Assembly: GCA_932294295.1 (NCBI GenBank)
Contig: OW028585.1
Coordinates: forward strand, 13,610,771 to 13,674,770
Origin: Alitta virens
Lineage: Eukaryota; Annelida; Polychaeta; Phyllodocida; Nereididae
DNA length: 64,000 nucleotides
Reading direction: 5' to 3'
The notes beneath the pieces were generated by a model that saw only the letters and a program-made list of their open reading frames with translations, was not told the origin of the DNA and ran no database searches. The translations under genes and the position numbers were made by a program. Shown here one piece after another: positions 55,185-64,000 of this stretch (its first letter is position 1; each line of letters opens with the position of its first letter).

Positions 55185-55589
55185 ATGGGGAACCACTGTA
55201 GAACAACGTCGTTTACAGCCAAATTCATAGACTTGGAAACTAAGCTCCAGAGCAGAGAGCTGCTCCAAATGACGTCATTTAGGTGCTGAACTCCCATTGG
55301 TGAAAGCAGCAGTCCCTCAGCCAATGAGAGTCCTGGATTCACATGACCTCTGGAGCATATCTCTCCGCTCTGGAGTTTCATTTCTAAGTCTATGAATTTG
55401 AGCAGACAGTCACGTGATCCACTATTACTGTATATTTTTCAAAAATGGCAATCTCGCGCATGTGCAAAGGGGACTCTTTGTGTTTTTCTTCACGCGAGAT
55501 TCTCGAACGGCGAGGCAAACGTCATGATGAGCGTCGTTGATTACCAACTTTGAAGTAATCTAATGTGACAGAGAGGCTGCATACATTAA
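55185..55589. other. Intergenic, short inverted pair
   Basis: TTCATAGACTTGGAAACTAAGCTCCAGAGC (55225) is inverted at about 55360-55397 (GCTCTGGAGTTTCATTTCTAAGTCTATGAA), bounding about 175 bp. This may be another small MITE. No gene. Confidence 0.6.
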
Positions 55590-55870
55590 AAATGATAATT
55601 TCTTCGCATAGTACAGCTCATAAACATTTCCAACGTATATTCTGATCAGAAATTAACCAAATATTAAGAGAGTAACAAATAGGAGAAGATGTAGAAGCAA
55701 ATTCTTGAGCGTCGTGGCCAACGTCATGATCGTAACTTTTTTTAATTGATCTTACGTAACAGAACAGCATTTCATTGTTTATTGTAGTTCCCACTGATTC
55801 CGTACGTGTTTTCGGGTCAAAATAGACCTACAATTAAGCAAGATAGAGGCAGACAAAGACGGAGAAGTAG
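55590..55870. repeat. Diverged relative of the palindrome-rich element core
   Basis: Two modules, AGAAATTAACCAAATATTAAG (55650) and CACTGATTCCGTACGTGTTTTCGGGTCAAAATAGACC with AATTAAGCAAGATA (55791), resemble the core modules of 35395-37431 but lack its ends. Confidence 0.6.
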
Positions 55871-56139
55871 GCGTTGGCAATTTAAAGCAATCATTTCAGA
55901 TCCAAGAGATTGTGTTGTGCTCCGCTGACATCCGTCTCACCCCCCTCTAAAAAAAATAGAAAAAAAAATAACCGCGCTGTGCTGAATTGGCTTCATTTGA
56001 CACTGCGCTACAGTCATATAGACATCGGCTGGATGCTTCTGTCATTTTCATAGAATAAGTGAAGTTTACAAGAAATGAACTGAGTAGATTCTCCTGCATG
56101 GCTTTAACTGCTGCTTATGGAGTCCACTACTCCCAGGTG

Positions 56140-56570
56140 TAAATTAACCAAGCGAGCATTGACTTCATTTGCGTCCGAGTTCGCAGTATGAGGGCCAAGC
56201 AGCAGTCTTTATATTTTTTGTGGGATTATACGTGCACACGGTTTTACAGCCTTCCTACCTATCTGAATCTCTTCTATGCTGAAAAATAATGTGTGCATGC
56301 ACTATTAATAACTTTGACACGCTGTTATGTGTACACAATCCTCATGTTCATGCAATGAATCGGCAATTTCAACTTCTGCTTCTTAAAAAATGTTTATGTT
56401 ATCACTGAATGATTTAGTTATCGCCTATAAAAAACTTAATTAAATACTCATTTTCAATGATGTAAAATTGTGATAGTTGGCACTCTGTGTATACTGTCCA
56501 GACAATATTTTTTCAATCTGTTGCAAAATACCACGAAAAATGACTGGACTGCTGCCAGGCTAGGTGTAGA
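56140..56570 (-). repeat. Dispersed repeat, inverted partner of 7195-7710
   Basis: CCAAGCGAGCATTGACTTCATTTGCGTCCGAGTTCGCAG, GAGGGCC, CCTACCTATCTGAAT, TATCACTGAATGA and CAGACAATATTTTTTCAATCTGTTGCAAAATACCAC match the inverse of the 7.2-7.7 kb copy, which has one extra internal unit. Confidence 0.75.
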
Positions 56571-56609
56571 TGGGGAGGGCTGAGATGGCAGTGGCACAGT
56601 GGGATTGCG

Positions 56610-56850
56610 ACAGCTGTATGCTGCCCAGGGAGTTGAGAAATTACAAGAGAACAGCTGTATGCTCCCCAGGGAGTTGAGAAATTACAAGAGACAGCTGTAT
56701 GCTCCCCAGGGAGTTGAGAAATTACAAGAGACAGCTGTATGCTCCCCAGGGAGTTGAGAAATTACAAGAGACAGCTGTATGCTCCCCAGGGAGTTGAGAA
56801 ATTACAAGAGACAGCTGTATGCTCCCCAGGGAGTTGAGAAATTACAAGAG
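56610..56850 (+). repeat. 40-bp tandem repeat x6
   Basis: The unit ACAGCTGTATGCTCCCCAGG, GAGTTGAGAAATTACAAGAG has six nearly perfect copies ending exactly at a SINE-A 3' end. The CTGTAT of the unit matches the SINE's CTGTATTTCTGCACC. Confidence 0.95.
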
Positions 56851-56969
56851 ACAGCTGTATTTCTGCACCTGATGGACTAAATAGGACAAACAGGGAACAT
56901 GACAATAAAATGAATGATGAAACAGCCTTCCAGCTGAGGCTTGACTACCAATGAGCTAGGCCCCCACAT
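56851..56969 (-). mobile_element. SINE-A with internal deletions
   Basis: CTGTATTTCTGCACCTGATGGACTAAATAGGAC, GATGAAACAGCCTTCCAGC and AATGAGCTAGGCCCCCAC are SINE-A on the minus strand. The anticodon/B-box part is missing. Confidence 0.78.
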
Positions 56970-57389
56970 ACCTGAATTAAATGAAGTATGCATTTATTTT
57001 CTTAGCGTTTTGTGATTAATGATATCATAAAAAAGTATTTGAAATTTCTTGAAATTAAGTTTTTCTAATGATTCTGTTAATTAATCTCTCTTAAAACTTT
57101 CGATAGGTGTAAAACACATATGCCAATGTAGGAAATCATTTTGCAGCTATAATATTTAAACAATAAATAAATATATAATTGTTATAAAATGATTGTGATT
57201 ATATACATAACTACCTTTTTGTAATATAATATCATATACATCTATTTCGTCATAATTATTTTTTTAGAAATGCATAATAATTAATGTTTTGTCTCCAGAC
57301 ACAAAAACAGCACCAGGCTAATTGACACAAATGTCACTTATGATAAGAATTATTTCATCATACGCCACAGCATCACATTCCATATATCC

Positions 57390-57589
57390 NNNNNNNNNNN
57401 NNNNNNNNNNNNNNNNNNNNNNNNNNNNNNNNNNNNNNNNNNNNNNNNNNNNNNNNNNNNNNNNNNNNNNNNNNNNNNNNNNNNNNNNNNNNNNNNNNNN
57501 NNNNNNNNNNNNNNNNNNNNNNNNNNNNNNNNNNNNNNNNNNNNNNNNNNNNNNNNNNNNNNNNNNNNNNNNNNNNNNNNNNNNNNNNN
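57390..57589. other. Assembly gap
   Basis: 200 consecutive N. The open frames that cross it are meaningless. Confidence 1.
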
Positions 57590-58190
57590 GACATTACTGC
57601 AACTATAGGATTTGCTGTAAGCTGACAGATCTGTGGATAGAGAAGTGGAAATGAAACTGCGCAGTTGATCGCACATGATCTATCTATCCGTTTGCTAAAC
57701 CGAGTAATAATTTCACCAATAGCTTACCAAATAACATATCTGGTATTACGTGCTTGCCGCAGATGAAATTACTTGGAATCCTCAGTTCTATACATACTTG
57801 TTTTGTTCGCGTTCTTCACTGTCACTCATGAACCAACTTTAAGTGCATGTTATTTGCTGTCACTTCCGGTGAGTGTCTCTCAGCCATGTCTTTGTATATT
57901 ATTAATTAAAACTAATAACTCCTTTTATTATCTAAAGTTTATCAAGTGCAAGCAAAGATGTCTGTCAAAATGAGCGATCGTTCTTGTACCAGATCTAAAT
58001 CTATAGAACACCTGTAACTAAGATATCTTACTGCCTAAGAGGTGATCAGGTTTACAAATATATTGGAAGATTGGTAAAGTTTCATCATCACTTTCTGTGC
58101 ATGCCCATATAAGGTAGATCTGTAGCTACTACTAAGAGGGGTAGGTCTGATCCCGGTATCTTTTTTCATGCTAATTTTCATCCTCGATGT
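57590..58190. other. Intergenic, nothing recognised
   Basis: No supported gene. The 66-codon frame at 57773-57973 is Leu/Ser/Cys-rich and hydrophobic but unsupported. Confidence 0.4.
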
Positions 58191-58194
58191 CCTC

Positions 58195-58800
58195 TAGCTG
58201 ACCCCCCCCAAAATCACCAAAAATTTGACCTCACTTGACCTTTCTCTTTGCACCCAGGCACTTCCCATGCTAACTTTCATCGACCCCCCCCCCCCGCCGA
58301 CCCCCCCAAAATCACCAAAAATTTGACCCCACTTGACCCCCCACTTGACCCTAATTGACCCTCTTTGATCCCCTGTCCCCATGCTAACTTTCATCGATCC
58401 CCATATCTAATTAGCACACGGGCACTTCCCATGCTAACTTTCATCGACCCCCCCCCCCCCTTGATCCCACTTGACCCCCCTTTGATCCCCTGTCCCCATG
58501 CTAACTTTCATTGACCCCCCCCCTTGATCCCAATATTTAATTAGCACACGGGCACTTCCCATGCTAACTTTCGTCAACCCCCCACCCCCCCCCCCCCTGG
58601 ATCCCACTTGACCCTACTTGACCCCTCTTCCCATGCTAACTTTCATCGACCCCCCCTTGATCCCACTTGACCCCCCTTTGATCCCCTGTCCCCATGCTAA
58701 CTTTCATTGACCCCCCCTCCTTGATCCCAATATTTAATTAGCACAGGGGCACTTCCCATACTAACTTTCATTCTCTATGTCCTCTAGCCCCACCCCCCCC
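58195..58800 (+). repeat. C-rich array with CCCATGCTAACTTTCATCGACC units
   Basis: The core CCCATGCTAACTTTCATCGACC, with C runs of 7-14, occurs about eight times, linked by TTGATCCCACTTGACCCC and TTAATTAGCACACGGGCACTT. The G-rich complement has many G tracts. Not coding. Confidence 0.88.
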
Positions 58801-59412
58801 CCCATTTGCATCCCCCCTGTCTAATAACCCACTCCCTCTCTAATAAGTCACTCTAATCTACTCAGATATATAAACAGATAGTCTAGAACAAATATAGATA
58901 GGCTAGACAATTCTAGACAGATATTCTAGGCTAGACAACTAAACACTACAGTCCTCTGACCTAAAAAGCATACCCCCCCCCCCCCCAACCAGAGGGCTGC
59001 TGCCATTTTCCCCTTGTTACTCACCAGGGGGGAGATCTGCTATTTTTACCCTTGTGACTCACCAGAGGGGAGACCAGTGTTATTTACCCTAGTCAAAGGT
59101 CATGACCTCACCAGGTGAGAGCTGTCACCTCGATCCTCTCCTTTGAAGGATGATAGTTTAGCCTAATGCTTACAATTCTACCCCTTTGATCATTGTTGAC
59201 AGTGAAAATTGACATTATTTCACATGAGTCAGTTTCTAAAAATAAATTACCTATATGCATTACTATTATATACTAGGCTCATTATACTTAAGTATGGATA
59301 CATCCTACCCCCTGTCTATCCTTTGATGTTATTTGATGGTAACTGATCAATGTCTCACTACTTCATCTTATGACTCATCTGTTTGGATCTAAAAATACTC
59401 TATAACAGCAAC

Positions 59413-59700
59413 ATGATCATACATGCTGAACAAAAAATAACTCTGGTCTCTATAAATAAAGAGCGAGAAACATTTTATCATTCAGAAATGGAAAGTCACA
59501 CAGATAAAATCAGTCTTAAACAGCTTACTGTTACTTTCAATACTGAGAAAAACATAATTCACCCAATAATTCCTGATGATGAAAGTAGAAATGGCATAAT
59601 TTGGCAACTTGAAGCTATGAGGAGATTGAATGAAGAAGGTACAAAGGATCATGACCCCAATGAAGAGACTGGTATGAGTCATTCACTGCAGGTCATCTAA
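59413..59700 (+). CDS. Hypothetical open frame, 95 codons
   Basis: An ATG at 59413 opens a frame reading MIIHAEQKITLVSINKERET, with HSEMESHTDKISLKQLTVTF and PIIPDDESRNGIIWQLEAMR further on, ending at 59700 among short AGGTCATCTAAGGTCATCA repeats. The composition is soluble and charged, unlike the AT-rich chance frames nearby. It ends just before the tandem array at 59724. No domain is recognised. It could be an exon or part of a decayed element. Weak support. Confidence 0.25.
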   Translation: MIIHAEQKITLVSINKERETFYHSEMESHTDKISLKQLTVTFNTEKNIIHPIIPDDESRNGIIWQLEAMRRLNEEGTKDHDPNEETGMSHSLQVI

Positions 59701-59723
59701 GGTCATCAACTGTAGGTCATCTA

Positions 59724-61321
59724 AGGTCATCAAGTATGCTGCATGTCCAGACTTGTTTGGCCCTCCCATGCATATAGACCAATCAAATTACACACTAATC
59801 TCATTCATACAGCACAATGATCTCAGACAGGATATTGTTATTCATATGAGACCTGAATCCCTCCTCACTAGAAAGACCATTATGGACCACATGGAAAAAT
59901 GTATGACCACCGGTCAGGGCCCAAGGGCATGGACAATTTTACTTCTTGTCATAAAAATAACAAAAATAAAACATCAACTAAAAAAAAAGGCAAACAACAA
60001 AAACATAAATCTATCTTAATTATAAAACACAAGCTTAATTGTGAAATTTTAAAATGAAATTACAAGAGTAAAAAAAATTAATGACTAACGATATGCATCA
60101 ATTTACATACTCAGACCTCATAATTTCACAACAACTTAACATACCTCGTTAATGGTTGTAAGTTAAAATTACATAACCTGTACATAGTTCATTAATGATC
60201 ATTATATTTTTCTTTTGTGTCAAGGTGTTCATAATTAACACGTTTACATAACTCATAGGTCATCAAGTATGCTGCATGTCCAGACTTGTTTGGCCCTCCC
60301 ATGCACATAGACCAATCAAATTACACACTAATCTCATTCATACAGCACAATGATCTCAGACAGGATATTGTTATTCATATGAGACCTGAATCCCTCCTCA
60401 CTAGAAAGACCATTATGGACCACATGGAAAAATGTATGACCACCGGTCAGGGCCCAAGGGCATGTACAATTTTACTTCTTGTCATAAAAATAACAAAAAT
60501 AAAACATCAACTAAAAAAAAAGGCAAACAACAAAAACATAAATCTATCTTAATTATAAAACACAAGCTTAATTGTGAAATTTTAAATTGAAATTACAAGA
60601 GTAAAAAAAATTAATGACTAATGATATGCATCAATTTACATACTCAGACCTCATAATTTCACAACAACTTACATACCTCGTTAATGGTCGTAAGTTAAAA
60701 TTACATAACCTGTACATAGCTCATTAATGATCATTATATTTTTCTTTTGTGTCAAGGTGTTCATAATTAACACGTTTACATAACTCATAGGTCATCAAGT
60801 ATGCTGCATGTCCAGACTTGTTTGGCCCTCCCATGCACATAGACCAATCAAATTACACACTAATCTCATTCATACAGCACAATGATCTCAGACAGGATAT
60901 TGTTATTCATATGAGACCTGAATCCCTCCTCACTAGAAAGACCATTATGGACCACATGGAAAAATGTATGACCACCGGTCAGGGCCCAAGGGCATGTACA
61001 ATTTTACTTCTTGTCATAAAAATAACAAAAATAAAACATCAACTAAAAAAAAAGGCAAACAACAAAAACATAAATCTATCTTAATTATAAAACACAAGCT
61101 TAATTGTGAAATTTTAAAATGAAATTACAAGAGTAAAAAAAATTAATGACTAACGATATGCATCAATTTACATACTCAGACCTCATAATTTCACAACAAC
61201 TTAACATACCTCGTTAATGGTCGTAAGTTAAAATTACATAACCTGTACATAGCTCATTAATGATCATTATATTTTTCTTTTGTGTCAAGGTGTTCATAAT
61301 TAACACGTTTACATAACTCAT
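59724..61321 (+). repeat. Tandem triplication of a 533-bp unit
   Basis: Units begin AGGTCATCAAGTATGCTGCATG at 59724, 60257 and 60789. They end with AACACGTTTACATAACTCAT and differ at only a few bases (for example CATATAG/CACATAG and GGCATGGAC/GGCATGTAC). Each holds the same 88-codon frame (59753, 60286, 60818; TTG at the first position) reading FGPPMHIDQSNYTLISFIQH, later ..HMRPESLLTRKTIMDHMEKC.., then a Lys-rich end. Confidence 0.92.
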
Positions 61322-62290
61322 TAATGTTGTATAATGTCACATGTCCACATTGGTACACAGATAACTCATCATAATTTCACAATCGCAATCGGTATTCACC
61401 AATACATAGACATAACTAGGCCACCATTGACTCATCACAATTTCACAATGACTATTGATATGCATCAATGCACAGACAATTTAACAAGAGGTTAGTCTCA
61501 CATCAGTGCACAACAGTGTAGAGAACATGTCAAGACATGTATGACCACCTGTCTGGGGCCCAGGAGCATGGACACTTCTACCTATTGTCATAAAAAGAAT
61601 AAAAATAAAACATAACTAGAAAAAAATTAATATATGAAATAAAAAGGCAAACAATAAAAACACAAACCTATCTTAATTATAAAACACTAACTTATTACTG
61701 AAATGTTAAAATGAAATTACAAGAGTAAAAAAAATTAATGACTAATGATATGTATCAATGCACAGACATATTCAGACCCTCTATGACACTCAGATGACTC
61801 ATCATAATTTCACAATATTTTTACAAAGCTAAAGTAAAACAGAAAAACAGCTGTGTACTGTTAGGCAGTGTTAGCCACTTAAAAGACTCATCATAATTTC
61901 ACAAAGGGTTGGTTCCACATCAGTGCACACAGCATGTCCACAATGGCTGACTATATGCATCAACGCACAGATATGGCCAGACATCTATGACCACCTGGTC
62001 AGTGTCTTAGCTATATTCAAGATCCTATATGTTGTTGAGATATGGTTCAATGATTCATTTTCAAGAGATCATGTCTTCTATCCTATATGGAGAAGGTATG
62101 TTTCACATCAGTGCAAAGAAAGTTCATTGTCATAAAAAGAACAAACAAGAAATACATATAACTAACAAAACAAACTGCAAAACATGCACCTATAATAAAA
62201 ATTTAATTTTGAAATTTAAAAAGTTGCATCTTATCACTATATTAAAAATTAAAACTTAAATATTAAATTACAAAATAACCATTGTCTAAG
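61322..62290 (+). repeat. Diverged units of the 533-bp array
   Basis: CATGTCAAGACATGTATGACCACCTGTCTGGGGCCCAGGAGCATGGAC, GTCATAAAAAGAATAAAAATAAAACATAACTA and AAATTACAAGAGTAAAAAAAATTAATGACTAATGATATG (61530-61760) are a clear fourth unit. GACCACCTGGTCAGTG, CATTGTCATAAAAAGAAC (61990-62150) mark a fifth, more decayed one. Their 88-codon frame is not kept. Confidence 0.8.
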
Positions 62291-62404
62291 TTAAAGTAAC
62301 TGTTTAAACTGACCATAGAGAAACATATTTTGACTTACTTTTTTCTCCCATCTGCAATTAAATCACTTCAGTATACACTATCCTTGCAGCCACTTTAATT
62401 GTAT

Positions 62405-63125
62405 TATTTGTAAAAAATGTTACCAAAAATTAATATGACATAAAGTTACCAAAAACCAACACTACATACTTATTTCTCTAATTTAAAATCAAATACAAAC
62501 GATGCAAACCTTTTATCCAAAACTAAACAAAAGTCAATAAAATGGAAAATTTCAGAAAAACTGTGCACTTAGTAGATTGCACAGTGGGAGTTAGGCAGTG
62601 GTTTCATATCAATGCACATGAATGCAGTGAGTATGTGAGGAAAATAAAACTTAGAACTTAAATATATAAACTACATGCTCAACAACAAGATATAATCATA
62701 ACTGAAAAAAAAAACATATGCAAAAACATATATCTAATTTTGAAACTATTTCAGATTTACTTGTGAAATACAATAAAAATTAATACGACATAAAGTTACC
62801 AAAAATAAACACAACATACTTATTTATCTAATTTAAAATTAAATACAAAAGATGCAAACCTTTTATCCAAAATTAAACAAAAGTCAATAAAACAGAAAAT
62901 TTAAGAAAATCTGTGCACTGTTAACCACTTAGTAGACTGCACAATGGGAGTTAGGCAGTGGTTTCATATCAATGCACGTGAATGCAGTGAGTAAGTGAGG
63001 AAATTAAAACTTAGAACTAAAATATATATATAAAACTACATTCTCAAAAACAAGAAATAATCATAAATGGGAAAAACACATATGCAAAAACATGTATCTA
63101 ATTTTGAATCTATTTCAGATATGTA
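62405..63125. repeat. 360-bp direct duplication
   Basis: AATATGACATAAAGTTACCAAAAA, ACCTTTTATCCAAAAYTAAACAAAAGTCAATAAAA and GGGAGTTAGGCAGTGGTTTCATATCAATGCAC recur about 359 bases apart (62586/62945). Confidence 0.9.
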
Positions 63126-64000
63126 AAATCAAAATTAGAAAAATTAAAAAATTAAATATTAAAATATGCAGAATGTCAAACTTCCCCAAATTTCATAACC
63201 ATAATGACTCTTAAGATAGTTTTCCCCTTAAATATATGTTGAGGAAAGCATCCCCTATTTGTCCCAATTGCTGCCAGTTTCTCCATACCTGCATGATCAG
63301 AGGGCCAGCAATGGGGGCTATAATTCAATACCAACATAATCAAAGTAGTATATGCCAGTATACTATCCCAATATTTACACAACATGCATCCACAAATTGC
63401 TATAAGCATTTTCTAAGATGCAATGCAATTGTGAAAATATATTATAAGATAGTTTAGTTTCTTGTATGGAAGGTAGTCACAAAGCAAGCCTGCTCAGGTA
63501 GTTCAACCAACTTGAAAGGTGAGAGGTTCATATATTACTCACTAATAATACAAATAATCAGAAATATATTGTTCACATTTTACTGAAAATGTATGAAGTA
63601 AAGATAGCATAACTGAAATATACATAGAATAATTTATCCTACTCAAGAACAATAATACAATATAGTGTTAAGTTTGAAAAAAAAAACAAGATCTGCATAA
63701 CTTCTAAATTATCATTTGGCAGTTAAAGAGTAACTCAGTGACTCTGGGTGGAAAAGGTTACACAAATTGTATTTTCTTCATTATATTGCAACTAACATTA
63801 ATATCTCCAAGCTATTGTTTCGATCAAACAATGCAACAATGCTTTCCTCTTTGATGCAAGTAGAGACTTCAAATGTGGTATATGCAAGCAAGGCAATCAT
63901 CACATGACATTTTATTCTGATCTATAATCCTCAGTTGAGACATAGGCACAGAGATAAAGTCAAATATGTTATTTAATAGTCATGTTCTAGCAGTTGTATG
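63126..64000. other. Intergenic, nothing recognised
   Basis: No supported gene. Two overlapping opposite frames near 63176-63457 show no domain. Confidence 0.4.

Noticed and set aside
57322..57676. Frames of about 110 codons near 57.4-57.6 kb
   Set aside because: They run through the 200-N assembly gap.

Overview
The window is animal nuclear DNA from a draft assembly, with a 200-base N gap at 57390-57589. It is AT-rich, and its genes have GT-AG introns. It is full of tRNA-derived SINEs, LINE 3' ends ending in short simple repeats, miniature inverted-repeat elements and satellites. There is no operon-like or prokaryotic layout. One exon of a vasopressin/oxytocin-type GPCR points to a bilaterian. 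The mix of piggyBac, Tc1, TA-flanked MITEs and tRNA-SINEs fits a marine invertebrate (for example an echinoderm, hemichordate, cephalochordate or lophotrochozoan). The species cannot be fixed from this sequence.

Layout. 0-5 kb: a MITE abuts a complete piggyBac element (315-4947). It has perfect 13-bp terminal inverted repeats and an open 8-exon transposase of about 524 aa with the DDD residues and a C-terminal zinc-binding domain. 5-14 kb: a GAA-rich tract, a minus-strand GPCR exon (8196-8440), a SINE in an old satellite, and a LINE 3' end. 14-30 kb: SINE and MITE fragments, a 17-bp minisatellite of about 0.8 kb, two pairs of inverted dispersed repeats, and a 21-bp minisatellite. 31.3-33.1 kb: a 905-bp tandem duplication that carries the same 17-bp minisatellite in reverse. 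35.4-43.7 kb: two roughly 2-kb non-coding terminal-inverted-repeat elements with ends packed with ACTCGGCGAGT-type palindromes. 44.0-45.65 kb: a Tc1-like transposon with a broken transposase. 46-57 kb: two more LINE ends, SINEs and satellites. 58-64 kb: a C-rich array, then a tandem array of about 533-bp units, each with the same 88-codon ORF.

The most informative structure is a family of seven TA-flanked hairpin MITEs (131-151 bp). One copy (20359-20507) interrupts a dispersed repeat whose paralogue near 16.3 kb keeps the uninterrupted site. Another (53699-53845) interrupts a LINE reverse-transcriptase frame that reads through once the insert is skipped. Together these fix the element ends and the TA duplication to the base.

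Apart from the GPCR exon, I found no host gene I could support. The piggyBac transposase is the only complete protein-coding gene. Most remaining open frames are chance frames in repeats.
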